13,163 bases of DNA from CAYRML01 sp964425485 (GTDB taxonomy: Bacteria > Bacillota > Dehalobacteriia > UBA4068), in the NCBI GenBank assembly GCA_964425485.1, contig CAYRML010000042.1, positions 1 to 13,163 on the forward strand, in the 5' to 3' direction. Positions 1 to 6,877 of this stretch are shown here, one piece after another. Under the pieces are notes generated by a model. The model saw nothing but the letters and a program-made list of their open reading frames with translations, had not been told where the DNA came from and made no database searches. A program made the position numbers and the translations under genes. The stretch's first letter is position 1. Every line of letters begins with the position of its first letter.

Positions 1-84
1 ATAGTGCTTGTCGGCAATCTTAGAGGCCAAATCAGCCGCTATTTGCTGATACTTTGGTATCGTAATTTTACCTTGTTTTTCCAA
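1..84 (-). CDS. GntR-family transcriptional regulator, N-terminus only (runs off left edge)
   Basis: This is a partial gene read right to left. It opens with TTG (complement of 82-84) and 28 codons are present before the window ends. The translation starts MEKQGKITIPKYQQIAADLA and continues SKIADKHY. A basic start followed by 'PKYQQIAxDLAxKIAxxxY' is the usual first helix of a GntR winged-helix DNA-binding domain ('Y.qIa..l...I..G.y'). An AAGGA ribosome binding site lies at 94-98, nine bases before the TTG, which supports the start; there is no ATG alternative. A TATAAT-like box (complement of 133-138) could be its -10, but I see no convincing -35. From memory, openings of this kind occur in Firmicutes GntR regulators that carry a C-terminal TrkA-C ligand domain, but that part is outside the window. 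Family fairly likely, target unknown. Confidence 0.62.
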   Translation of the reverse strand, partial: MEKQGKITIPKYQQIAADLASKIADKHY

Positions 85-210
85 TTTTATCTGTCCTTAA
101 ATATTTTATTAATTTGATTACAGCAAACTATTATTATAATAACACGTTTCTTATTTTTTTGTACTACTGTAGCATGATTTATTCACAATTTTTTCACAAA
201 AATATATAAT

Positions 211-936
211 TTAAGAGTCATGTGACGCTTCATGTTGCAACAAAAGCTTCTTTTCATTGATAACAACTGCCAAAAGAGCCCATCCAGGGATATAAGAGGC
301 CCAGATAATATTTTGCAGCCACGGCGCGGCCGTCGGCGCATAGGCGGGATTAAAGGTGGCGACAATCTCTCCCGCATCGCAAATAAACATTAATATAGCC
401 GATATAGCAATTATAATTGCTATTTTAGGATTATAGTACTTCATAAAAATAGTACAAATCGCCCTCAGCGTCATCAAGCCTATCACTATGCCAAAGACAA
501 GAACGCCGAAAAAAATAAATATATTCACATATGGATAAATAGCGGCAAGAATAAATGCATAAATTACAGCTATGGGGATGGCAACAGGTACAGAGATTTT
601 ATTGATCCTGAAATTTTTGCCATAAGCCTTAATCAGAACCAGGTAGGCCAAAAAAAATCCCAGTCCGCCAATAAAAGAGAGGTCTAGCTTTAAATGAAAA
701 GTTCCATATAGAACAAAGAAAAAATCCGCCATCACAACATAATAGAAGGATCTGGCCATAATTCTTTGTTCGGGGAATTTTTTTTTGACAGAAATAACCG
801 CTAAGAACAAAGTAATAATAATCGTATACTTAAGATAATTTATTATATCTGTCTCAAAACAAAAATTCTCGAAGATGATAACTAAGACCGTCAGAGGAAT
901 ATAAACTGCTAATAATATTTTTTGGACATCATTCAT
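211..936 (-). CDS. YhhN-like (TMEM86/lysoplasmalogenase-family) polytopic membrane protein
   Basis: A 241-residue, strongly hydrophobic protein with about eight predicted membrane segments and almost no soluble part. Two regions resemble the YhhN family: an early-middle segment with 'ADFFFVLYGTFH' followed by 'GGLGFFLAYLVLIKAYGKN' (family pattern: a GD/AD dipeptide in a membrane helix, then an FxxAHxxY-like helix), and a C-terminal segment with 'AILMFICDAGEIVATF' and a later 'ASYIPGWALLAVVI' (family pattern: SDxxLA, then Y..aq.Li). Human TMEM86B of this family cleaves the vinyl-ether bond of lysoplasmalogen; bacterial members are mostly uncharacterised, so the substrate is unknown. The start at 936 has a GAGGG ribosome binding site seven bases upstream. 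It is transcribed alone, with 126 bases to the next - strand gene, and is divergent from pgeF. The match is remote, so an unrelated membrane protein is possible. Confidence 0.55.
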   Translation of the reverse strand: MNDVQKILLAVYIPLTVLVIIFENFCFETDIINYLKYTIIITLFLAVISVKKKFPEQRIMARSFYYVVMADFFFVLYGTFHLKLDLSFIGGLGFFLAYLVLIKAYGKNFRINKISVPVAIPIAVIYAFILAAIYPYVNIFIFFGVLVFGIVIGLMTLRAICTIFMKYYNPKIAIIIAISAILMFICDAGEIVATFNPAYAPTAAPWLQNIIWASYIPGWALLAVVINEKKLLLQHEASHDS

Positions 937-1104
937 TTTGCTACCCTCTTTGCCAAAATTTCATTATTCCTTCAATATGTAATTGCACATATATTATTTT
1001 ACTGTTTTTATCCGCCTGGCTAAGCTATAATCATGGCAAATTTATATCGCTCGATTTATTATAACATTACCGAATTAATCTTTATTTATGTACAATCAAT
1101 TTGC

Positions 1105-1110
1105 TATAAT
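1105..1110 (+). promoter_or_regulatory. Extended -10 promoter for pgeF
   Basis: The sequence TGCTATAAT ends at 1110: a perfect TATAAT preceded by the TGN extension. No good -35 lies 17 bases upstream (1082-1087 is TTATTT), as expected for an extended -10 promoter. Predicted transcription start is near 1117, giving a 5' UTR of about 40 bases to the ATG at 1157. Confidence 0.5.
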
Positions 1111-1156
1111 ATTTTTATAGTGCTGATTCATTTTATGTTTAATATAGGTGATAGAT

Positions 1157-1936
1157 ATGAAAACAAAAATTTATCTGGATAATGAAAATTATCTTGCCGG
1201 TATGACCATCAAAGATGCTCTTGAACCGGAAAATAACAATATGGCTCTGCATGCTTGTATAAACACTGAGGATATCATAACCAACCGTAAAAAATTGGCC
1301 GCTGTTTTACAGCTTGAGCTTGAGGATTTTGTTTGCGCCAATCAGACTCATAGCTCCAATTTGCAAAAGGTTACCCTTTCTGATAAAGGAGCTGGGGCCT
1401 ATAGCATCAAAACAGCCATTGCGAATACAGATGCCCTTTTCACCTATGATGAAAACCTGTTGTTATGCTGCTTTACAGCCGATTGCGTTCCTCTATTGTT
1501 TTACAATCCATCGGCCGGCATCATCGGAGTAATCCATTCCGGCTGGCAAGGTACGGTAAAAGAAATCACCCTCAAAGTTTTTCAGCATCTGATCCAGGTA
1601 GAAAAATGCGCTGCCTCCGATTTTCAGGTCTATATCGGTATGGCCATCAGCCAAGAAAAATTCGAGGTGAGCAAGGATGTTTATATAAAATACAAAGCGC
1701 TTCCTTATGCCAAAGATTATATATATTACCAACAATCCACGGGCAAATATCATATAGACAATCAAAAAACCGTGAAAAAACAATGCCAATTAGCAGGTAT
1801 ACCATCGACTAATATTATGATTGATCATGATTGTACATATAAAAATCCGCATGGCTTCTCTTATAGAGAGAACAAGCAATGCGGCCGGCATCTGAGTTTT
1901 ATTCTAAAAAAGCCTGGCGGGCACACTGATTTTTAA
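1157..1936 (+). CDS. pgeF: Peptidoglycan editing factor / YfiH-type multicopper-oxidase-like (Cu-nucleoside) enzyme
   Basis: A 259-residue cytosolic protein of the YfiH/YlmD/DUF152 family. The three metal-site residues of the family are visible: His65 in 'NQTHSS', Cys110 in 'TADCVPLLFY' and His127 in 'IGVIHSGWQGT'; the C-terminal 'RENKQCGRHLSFI' is also typical. Family members were first called polyphenol oxidases; E. coli YfiH has since been linked to removal of mis-incorporated serine from muropeptide precursors, and other members show purine nucleoside phosphorylase/deaminase activity. Which activity applies here cannot be read from sequence. I chose ATG 1157 over the in-frame GTG at 1148, because AGGTG at 1146-1150 sits six bases before the ATG and nothing resembling a ribosome binding site precedes the GTG. 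It converges on the radical SAM gene with only three bases between stop codons and no terminator between them. Confidence 0.9.
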   Translation: MKTKIYLDNENYLAGMTIKDALEPENNNMALHACINTEDIITNRKKLAAVLQLELEDFVCANQTHSSNLQKVTLSDKGAGAYSIKTAIANTDALFTYDENLLLCCFTADCVPLLFYNPSAGIIGVIHSGWQGTVKEITLKVFQHLIQVEKCAASDFQVYIGMAISQEKFEVSKDVYIKYKALPYAKDYIYYQQSTGKYHIDNQKTVKKQCQLAGIPSTNIMIDHDCTYKNPHGFSYRENKQCGRHLSFILKKPGGHTDF

Positions 1937-1939
1937 GGA

Positions 1940-2542
1940 CTATCCTCCATATCTGCGGATACGAAGAGGGATATCCAGCTCTTTTGCCAGGCTTTTACAG
2001 GCTGCCAGTTGCTCGGCAGATAAGAGATCGACCACGGTAAACATGACCTGCGGTATATAAAGCTTGCAATCTTTGGTAAATTTAAGCAAGGCCGCAAATG
2101 ATTGTTCTCCAAAACAAGGCCTACTGATGCGCATATATTCTTTGGCATCCGCCGCATTCAAACTGATGGAGATGGTGTCTACCAAACCCTCCAGCAGGTG
2201 GGCGGTCGGTTTGCCATTGATCAGATCGGAAAGTCCATTGGTATTTATGCGTATTTTTACTCCGGTAGCCTCTTTCAGATATTTAGAGGTTGAAAGCACA
2301 ATATCAAGGCGCTCCAAAGGCTCGCCATAACCACAAAACACCACCTCCGGGAAATCTTTATCCGGCAAATTATTATAAGCTTCGATAATTTCCGCAAAAC
2401 TAGGCTCATGCTCAAGCCATAATGAATTATTGTCATTATCAACAGTATCCACCCTGTTACGCACACAAAAAATACATTTATTAGAGCAAAGATTGGTGAT
2501 ATTGATATAGAGTTTGTTGCCATAATGATAGAAAATTGTCAT
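1940..2542 (-). CDS. TatD-associated radical SAM protein
   Basis: A 200-residue radical SAM protein. The cluster motif Cys19-x3-Cys23-x2-Cys26 ('NLCSNKCIFC') lies within the first strand, followed by the SAM-binding 'GYGEP' (about 71-75), 'KIRINTNG' and 'DTISISLNA' strands. It lacks a SPASM or other C-terminal cluster domain. Length, the very short N-terminus before the CxxxCxxC and the 'NSLWLEHEPS' stretch after it fit the family usually annotated as 'TatD family-linked radical SAM protein', often encoded beside or fused to a TatD-type nuclease. No TatD gene lies in this window. The reaction is unknown; a role in a nucleic-acid or peptide modification is only a guess. The start at 2542 has AAGAGG seven bases upstream and a good promoter at 2630-2658. 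It is tail to tail with pgeF. Confidence 0.85.
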   Translation of the reverse strand: MTIFYHYGNKLYINITNLCSNKCIFCVRNRVDTVDNDNNSLWLEHEPSFAEIIEAYNNLPDKDFPEVVFCGYGEPLERLDIVLSTSKYLKEATGVKIRINTNGLSDLINGKPTAHLLEGLVDTISISLNAADAKEYMRISRPCFGEQSFAALLKFTKDCKLYIPQVMFTVVDLLSAEQLAACKSLAKELDIPLRIRRYGG

Positions 2543-2629
2543 ATCCTTACCTCTTTAATAGCGCTTAATATTTTATATATTTGGTCAGCATCGATAATAA
2601 TCATAACATATACTTAATATAATAAATAA

Positions 2630-2658
2630 ATTATATTTCATACTTCCGCTATTATCAA
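2630..2658 (-). promoter_or_regulatory. Sigma-70-type promoter for the radical SAM gene
   Basis: On the - strand, TTGATA (complement of 2653-2658) and TATAAT (complement of 2630-2635) are separated by exactly 17 bases. Predicted start is near 2623, giving a 5' UTR of about 80 bases before the ATG at 2542. Confidence 0.65.
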
Positions 2659-2748
2659 TTGATTTCTTGGATTAATGCCTTAAAAAATAGAAGGCTGTGC
2701 TTTTTTGCCGGCAAAATTACATAATCTTCAAGTGGCGTCTAAAACAGA

Positions 2749-2777
2749 TTGACAAAATCAGCCAATTTTGCTATACT
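2749..2777 (+). promoter_or_regulatory. Consensus sigma-70-type promoter for the small membrane-protein operon
   Basis: TTGACA (2749-2754) and TATACT (2772-2777) with 17-base spacing, 11 of 12 consensus positions. Predicted transcription start is near 2784, about 177 bases before the first gene, leaving room for a regulatory leader. Confidence 0.8.
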
Positions 2778-2783
2778 TGATAA

Positions 2784-2960
2784 AAATGAAAGCTAAGAAG
2801 GCTTTACGAAGGCTTTTAGTCTAATCAGTTATATTGTTATACAGATTTTATATTTGGGATGAACCCAAAAAGATACTATATTTCATAGTTCCTTTTTGGG
2901 TTTTTTAATTGCCTGGTTGGCTAATATCATAAAAATAATATAATGAGGAGGAGGAAAAAA
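2784..2960 (+). promoter_or_regulatory. Putative attenuator/riboswitch-like leader (class not recognised)
   Basis: The 5' leader between the promoter and the first membrane-protein gene. It holds a proximal hairpin (CTAAGA 2793-2798 with TTTTAG 2814-2819), then TTTGGG (2853-2858), which can pair with CCCAAA (2864-2869) across a five-base loop. The same CCCAAA is part of the 5' arm of the terminator at 2862-2906, so the two hairpins exclude each other. That is the layout of a switchable transcription attenuator. I cannot match the upstream part to a known riboswitch, T-box or protein-binding leader. A 12-codon ORF with no ribosome binding site begins at 2786, almost at the predicted transcript start, and may be chance. 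Confidence 0.5.
2862..2906 (+). terminator. Intrinsic terminator inside the leader
   Basis: AACCCAAAAAG (2862-2872) pairs with CTTTTTGGGTT (2892-2902) over 11 bases; an inner helix ACTAT/ATAGT (2875-2879 with 2885-2889) closes a five-base loop, with two mismatches between the helices. A run of six T (2901-2906) follows. It lies 55 bases before the ATG at 2961, so it would stop transcription before the gene unless antiterminated. Confidence 0.8.
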
Positions 2961-3359
2961 ATGGCCTGTTTTCTGGTGCCTATGGCCGAAGCCATAGTGA
3001 TTTCTGTCGTTAAAAAGTCTGTGGAGAAAAAAGAATTGGCAGCTGGGGTGGAAAAAGGTTCAAGCTCATCTGCCAAAAGAGTAATAAGCTGGAGCCGTAA
3101 ATTGGGCTGGCTGAATAAATTATTATGGGGCGGGGTAGCACTTTTGGCCTTAGAGCATGTATGGCATGGAGAAGTTGTGCCCTGGCCGCCATTTTTAACA
3201 GTATTATCTAATCCGGCCGATATTGCGCCCATGCTGAACGAGATGGCGATAACCGGCGGCGGTATGGCCATCTGCGTAACTATCATTTGGATAATCATGG
3301 TTTTGATCGCCGATCATAAAGCCAAAACTGCCCTGGCCGAATTAAAACCAGATGCTTAA
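2961..3359 (+). CDS. Conserved small membrane protein of unknown function (first of pair)
   Basis: A 132-residue protein that I do not recognise as a characterised family. It opens with a short hydrophobic stretch ('MACFLVPMAEAIVISVV'), then a charged, Lys/Ser-rich segment (about 18-45) and two likely membrane helices: about 50-70 ('LLWGGVALLALEH', followed by 'VWHGEVVPWPPF') and about 98-118 ('MAICVTIIWIIMVLIADH'). The His-containing 'EHVWHGEVVPWPP' segment at the end of the first helix looks like a conserved signature and could be a ligand or metal site. I chose ATG 2961: the ATG at 2943 overlaps the GAGGAGGAGG ribosome binding site (2944-2953) of this start. It is transcribed with the next gene (15-base gap) behind the attenuator leader, so its expression is probably conditional. 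Function unknown. Confidence 0.8.
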   Translation: MACFLVPMAEAIVISVVKKSVEKKELAAGVEKGSSSSAKRVISWSRKLGWLNKLLWGGVALLALEHVWHGEVVPWPPFLTVLSNPADIAPMLNEMAITGGGMAICVTIIWIIMVLIADHKAKTALAELKPDA

Positions 3360-3374
3360 TGGAGGAAGAAAATT

Positions 3375-3677
3375 ATGTACTTTATAATTACTGCCTTAGC
3401 GGCTATTGTAGTAAGCCTTATCTGGTATTTTAAGGCATCCGGCAAAAAATACAAGCTAAGTCTTCTCTGCTTTATTTATTGGGGTGCGACTATTATGTGG
3501 TTAATCGACCATGTGGTGGCCTATCTAAGCGAAGGCGGAGCATTTTTGGAATTAAGCATGGATGCAACATTGCTGGGATTTGCCGTTGTTATTTTCGGAC
3601 TATTCATTTGGCTGATGGCCCTCTTGTTCACTGACCCCAAAGGTATTTTCCAAAAATTATTAAAAGCAAAAAATTAA
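3375..3677 (+). CDS. Conserved small membrane protein of unknown function (second of pair)
   Basis: A 100-residue protein with three likely membrane helices: about 3-19 ('FIITALAAIVVSLIWYF'), about 30-51 ('LLCFIYWGATIMWLIDHVVAYL') and about 66-88 ('LGFAVVIFGLFIWLMALLF'), and a short basic C-terminus after 'TDPKG'. An Asp-His pair ('LIDHVVAYL') sits in or next to the second helix; the partner protein also has a His after its first helix, so the two may share a site or form a complex. The start has GGAGG seven to ten bases upstream (around 3361-3365) and the gene follows its partner by 15 bases, indicating one mRNA. The bidirectional terminator at 3724-3755 ends the unit. I recognise no family; it is too small and lacks motifs for a transporter on its own. 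Confidence 0.78.
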   Translation: MYFIITALAAIVVSLIWYFKASGKKYKLSLLCFIYWGATIMWLIDHVVAYLSEGGAFLELSMDATLLGFAVVIFGLFIWLMALLFTDPKGIFQKLLKAKN

Positions 3678-3723
3678 GCTATACACACATTGATTTTTAT
3701 AATGGATTGATCTTAATTAATAA

Positions 3724-3755
3724 AAAAGGGCGATGCCAATTGGCATGGCCCTTTT
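3724..3755. terminator. Bidirectional intrinsic terminator
   Basis: AAAAGGGC (3724-3731) pairs with GCCCTTTT (3748-3755), and ATGCC with GGCAT inside it, around AATT, with one G-G mismatch. On + it runs into TTTTATTTT; on - it runs into TTTTTT. It sits between the converging membrane-protein pair and porB and can end both transcripts. A second, smaller - strand hairpin (AACCGG/CCGGTT, 3782-3787 with 3800-3805) lies directly after the porB stop. Confidence 0.88.
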
Positions 3756-3806
3756 ATTTTGTTCATTCTCGGTAGTTACGGAACCGGAGCTATTTATACC
3801 CGGTTT

Positions 3807-4742
3807 TTACGCGCCCGTGCGTGCCAATAATTTTTCCCATTTCTGATCCACATATTGCTGTGCTTCCTCGATCATCCACTCATTTCCTTTTTGGAACATA
3901 TGCTTGAATCTGCCTTGCGAGCGGAAAAAGTCTTCCACCGGCAGCTTTTTCTTCGGCATATAGCTCAGATGCCAAACCCCCTCTTCAACTTCATAAAGAG
4001 GCCAAATGCAGGTATCAACAGCCAGCTTGATAATTTCCGGCAGCTTGGCCATAGGGTAATCCCAACCACGTGGGCATGGCGACAATATATTTAAAAAACA
4101 GGGCCCCTTAGTATAAATAGCCTTATGGGATTTGCTGTGCAAATCCTTAAAATTGCCTGTGGGAGCCGTTTGCGCGGCATAAGGTATATTATGGGCCACC
4201 AAAATCTCGGTCAAATCTTTTTTATTTTGTATTTTACCTTTTTGGGCCGGGCCGACAGCTGTGGTAGTGGTACGGGCAAAACGCGGCGTAGATGATGAGC
4301 GTTGGATGCCCGTATTCATGTAGGCCTCATTATCATAGCAGACATAAACCATGTCATGGCCACGCTCCATGGCGCCTGACAAAGATTGCAAACCAATATC
4401 ATAGGTGCCGCCATCACCGGCAAAAGTGATGAACTTGACATTGCCTTCCACTTTGCCCCGGCGTTTCAAAGCATTATAGGCCGCTTCTGCGCCGGAACAA
4501 GTGGCTGCGGAATTTTCAAAAGCGGAATGGATATAGCTATCCATATAGGCAGTATAAGGATACATAAAGGTAGAAACCTCCAGGCAACTGGTGGCATTGA
4601 CCACCACAGCCCTATCCTCTTTTTCCAAGGCGCGCAAAACCCCCGATACCACCACGCCAGCACCACAACCGGCACAAAGACGATGGCCGCCGGTAAAGCG
4701 GATGGGCTTTGCCACTTCTTTTTTCAGATCATATGTGCTCAT
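3807..4742 (-). CDS. porB: 2-oxoacid:ferredoxin oxidoreductase (pyruvate synthase), beta subunit
   Basis: A 311-residue TPP- and [4Fe-4S]-binding catalytic subunit. Cluster ligands by pattern are Cys23 and Cys26 ('HRLCAGCGAG'), Cys53 ('ATSCLE') and Cys223 ('LSPCPRGW'), with spacing like the proximal-cluster site of pyruvate:ferredoxin oxidoreductase. The TPP-Mg motif starts at 'GDGGTYDIG' (109-117) and ends near Asn138 ('CYDNEAYMNTG'). With PorA it forms the site where the 2-oxoacid is decarboxylated, CoA acylated and electrons passed to ferredoxin. Length is normal. The start at 4742 has AGGAGG seven bases upstream, overlapping the end of porA, whose stop is one base away, so translation is probably coupled. 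Substrate is not settled by sequence: motifs look more like pyruvate than 2-oxoglutarate enzymes, but 2-oxobutyrate or branched 2-oxoacids remain possible. Confidence 0.93.
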   Translation of the reverse strand: MSTYDLKKEVAKPIRFTGGHRLCAGCGAGVVVSGVLRALEKEDRAVVVNATSCLEVSTFMYPYTAYMDSYIHSAFENSAATCSGAEAAYNALKRRGKVEGNVKFITFAGDGGTYDIGLQSLSGAMERGHDMVYVCYDNEAYMNTGIQRSSSTPRFARTTTTAVGPAQKGKIQNKKDLTEILVAHNIPYAAQTAPTGNFKDLHSKSHKAIYTKGPCFLNILSPCPRGWDYPMAKLPEIIKLAVDTCIWPLYEVEEGVWHLSYMPKKKLPVEDFFRSQGRFKHMFQKGNEWMIEEAQQYVDQKWEKLLARTGA

Positions 4743-4743
4743 C

Positions 4744-5928
4744 TTATTTCCTCCTTTGCCTCTGCCCTAAATGGCTATAAACAGGCCCGGTCTCGCCGCT
4801 CGCGGCAATACCCGCCAGGCGGCCAAACACCTGCTCAACATCCTCTGTCTTAAAATCGCGGCCACCCAAACCATAAACGATATCGATCAGATAAGGGCGC
4901 TGCTTCAGATCATATAAAGCGCTGCGAGTCTCGGCAAATAAAGGACCTCCGTTGGCCGAAAAGCCTTCCGATTTATCCATGACAGCAACAGCCTTGGTCT
5001 TAGCCAAAGCCTGGGCCAACTCCTCCGCCGGGAAAGGACGGAACACTCGGATTTTGATCAGCCCGGCCTTTACTCCCTCTGCCCGCAACTGATCAATAGC
5101 CGCTTTAGCGGTGCCGGCGCTTGATCCGATCAACACCAAAGCAAGTTCCGCATCCTCCATCTGATATTCTTCAAACAGGCCATAATGCCGGCCGGAAATT
5201 TTGGCAAATTCCGCAGCCACTTCCAGGATGCGGGCCTTGGCCGCTTTCATGGCATAAGCCTCTAGAACCTTATGTTCCATATAATAGGGGCTGATATCAT
5301 AGGGGCCTATTGCCAAGGGATTTTCTTTTTTCAGCAGATAGTGTTCGGGATTATATTCCCCAATAAACTGGCGCACGGCATCCGTTTCTAAAAGATCCAT
5401 ATTCTCTACGGCATGGCTGGTAATGAAGCCGTCCATACAAACCATTACCGGCAAGCGCACGCCGGGCGCCTCGCCGATAGGCATAGCCATGATAAAATTA
5501 TCATAAGCTTCCTGATTGTTCTCGCTGTAAATCTGAATCCAGCCGCTATCGCGAGCGCCCATAGAATCGGAATGATCATTGTTGATATTGATGGGCCCGG
5601 ATAGAGCGCGGTTGACACAAGCCAAGGTTATAGGCAGGCGGCAGGAGGCCGCTATGTACAAAATCTCATACATCAAAGCCAGTCCGCAAGAAGAGGTGGC
5701 ACAGATGGATCTGGCCCCCGCCGCTTGAGCGGCAACGCATACGGACATGGAGCTATGTTCAGATTCCACCGTCACATATTCGGTATCCACTTCTCCGTTA
5801 GCCACATATTGGGCGAAATATTCTGGAATCTCTGTCGAGGGCGTGATGGGAAATGCCCCCATAACATCAGGATTGATCTGCATCATGGCATAAGCGACAG
5901 CTTCGTTGCCGGATAAACATTTGCTCAT
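4744..5928 (-). CDS. porA: 2-oxoacid:ferredoxin oxidoreductase (pyruvate synthase), alpha subunit
   Basis: A 394-residue protein: the pyrimidine-binding domain and the transketolase C-terminal-like domain of PorA. The substrate-binding 'PITPSTEIPEYF' (27-38), the conserved 'VESEHSS' (54-60; Glu55 is probably the TPP-activating residue) and 'GARSICATSSCGLALM' are present; the second domain begins near residue 260 with 'LALVLIGSSAGTAKAAI', followed by 'IKIRVFRPFPAEEL', a typical domain II signature. An in-frame ATG at 6003 would add 25 residues, but those would overlap porD widely and lack homology; ATG 5928 has GGAGGTG upstream and overlaps the porD stop by four bases (ATGA), so I use it. It works with PorB, PorD and PorG as one cytosolic complex. 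Confidence 0.93.
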   Translation of the reverse strand: MSKCLSGNEAVAYAMMQINPDVMGAFPITPSTEIPEYFAQYVANGEVDTEYVTVESEHSSMSVCVAAQAAGARSICATSSCGLALMYEILYIAASCRLPITLACVNRALSGPININNDHSDSMGARDSGWIQIYSENNQEAYDNFIMAMPIGEAPGVRLPVMVCMDGFITSHAVENMDLLETDAVRQFIGEYNPEHYLLKKENPLAIGPYDISPYYMEHKVLEAYAMKAAKARILEVAAEFAKISGRHYGLFEEYQMEDAELALVLIGSSAGTAKAAIDQLRAEGVKAGLIKIRVFRPFPAEELAQALAKTKAVAVMDKSEGFSANGGPLFAETRSALYDLKQRPYLIDIVYGLGGRDFKTEDVEQVFGRLAGIAASGETGPVYSHLGQRQRRK

Positions 5929-6233
5929 TCGGGTGCACCTCCCGTAACCATTTTTATTGCTGAGAAAGGACAGACAGCCGCACAAATGCCGCAGCCTTTG
6001 CAATGCATATAATCAAAGTCCAGCCTTTTACCATCCGCCACAGGGATAGAGCTGTCCGGGCAGAAAGGAACACAAAGCATACAGTGCTTACATGCCGCTT
6101 CCTTAAAAACGGGAGTATCAGTGCGCCAGGAGCCAGTCTCAAAGTCACGCGCCGTCCCCGGTTCATAGATCTCTCCCCCAGGAGTCAAATCCTGCCAAGG
6201 CGTATGTTCGTTGATATCTTTTGCTCGAATCAT
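5925..6233 (-). CDS. porD: 2-oxoacid:ferredoxin oxidoreductase, delta (2x[4Fe-4S] ferredoxin) subunit
   Basis: A 102-residue electron-transfer subunit with two complete cluster motifs: Cys48-x2-Cys51-x2-Cys54-x3-Cys58-Pro and Cys78-x2-Cys81-x2-Cys84-x3-Cys88-Pro. It carries electrons from the TPP site in PorA/PorB towards free ferredoxin. The N-terminal 45 residues, with 'GGEIYEPGTARDFETGSWRT', are the usual PorD extension that contacts the other subunits. It overlaps porG by four bases upstream and porA by four bases downstream (ATGA at both junctions), a tightly coupled order G-D-A-B. A GGAGGAGG ribosome binding site precedes the start. Confidence 0.93.
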   Translation of the reverse strand: MIRAKDINEHTPWQDLTPGGEIYEPGTARDFETGSWRTDTPVFKEAACKHCMLCVPFCPDSSIPVADGKRLDFDYMHCKGCGICAAVCPFSAIKMVTGGAPE

Positions 6234-6814
6234 CCTTCCCGCACCTCCTCCATAGATTTTTTCAAAGTCTGCATATTACCCTCTATAACCTGGGGTTTAG
6301 AGGCGAATTTATGTTTAAATGATTCTTCTATATCTGATAAAAAACGCTGGCTGTCCAAAGCGCCACTCACTTTAACAACAGCGGCCAGCAAAGGCGTATT
6401 AGGGAAATTCCTGCCCAAAATCTCTTCCGAGATGCGGCGGCCATCTATGGTATAAACTTTGCCCGTCCATCCCCGCAGCTTAGGCCGTATCTCCTGTGGA
6501 GAGCTGGGGGTGTTGATAATTATGGCCCCGCCCTCTTTCAGTCCTTCGGCTACATTGATACTATCCAGCAAAGTCTCATCCAAAACAACAACAAAGTTTG
6601 GATAATAGATATTGGAATGGATAGTGCATCTTTTATCACTGATGCGATTATACGCCGTAATAGGGGCCCCCATACGTTCCGGTCCATATTCCGGGAAGCC
6701 CTGCACGAATTTTCCTTCCAAACCGGCCACTTCCGCCAGCAGCATGCAAGCCATCTTGGCTCCCTGCCCGCCACGACCATGCCAGCGAATTTCCACCATA
6801 TCGTTGGTCAACAT
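6230..6814 (-). CDS. porG: 2-oxoacid:ferredoxin oxidoreductase, gamma subunit
   Basis: A 194-residue CoA-binding-type gamma subunit. The signature 'EIRWHGRGGQGAKMACMLLA' starts the protein, followed by 'VQGFPEYGPERMGAPITAYNRIS' and 'VVLDETLLDSI', all standard for PorG. I chose ATG 6814, which has GGAGG seven bases upstream; the ATG at 6838 would add eight residues and has no ribosome binding site. It is the first gene of the operon and lies 31 bases after the T-box terminator, so antitermination there controls all four subunits. Length is normal for the family. Confidence 0.92.
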   Translation of the reverse strand: MLTNDMVEIRWHGRGGQGAKMACMLLAEVAGLEGKFVQGFPEYGPERMGAPITAYNRISDKRCTIHSNIYYPNFVVVLDETLLDSINVAEGLKEGGAIIINTPSSPQEIRPKLRGWTGKVYTIDGRRISEEILGRNFPNTPLLAAVVKVSGALDSQRFLSDIEESFKHKFASKPQVIEGNMQTLKKSMEEVREG

Positions 6815-6845
6815 CACTTTTCCTCCAATCACTACCATTGATATT

Positions 6846-6877
6846 AAAAAAACTTTCGTTCCGCAAAGGGACGAAAG
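6846..6877 (-). terminator. T-box intrinsic terminator
   Basis: On the - strand CTTTCGT (6877-6871) pairs with ACGAAAG, then one C-A mismatch, two C-G pairs and a five-base loop; a run of seven T ends at 6846. Its 5' arm lies just after the T-box core, so the antiterminator and the terminator compete, as is standard in these leaders. Confidence 0.88.

Noticed and set aside
2784..2906. A known riboswitch class (fluoride, guanidine-II, purine, THF or T-box) in the leader
   Set aside because: I compared the consensus motifs I know and found none: no paired ACGR-loop hairpins, no fluoride GATG pseudoknot pattern and no GGGTGGNACC. I therefore report only an attenuator of unknown class.
4386..4853. 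Long + strand ORF of 155 codons opposite porB and porA
   Set aside because: It is a shadow of the conserved por genes on the other strand, with no promoter, ribosome binding site or recognisable domain.
5929..6003. N-terminal 25-residue extension of PorA from ATG 6003
   Set aside because: It would overlap porD by about 75 bases in another frame and has no PorA homology; the ATG at 5928 has a strong ribosome binding site and the usual ATGA overlap.
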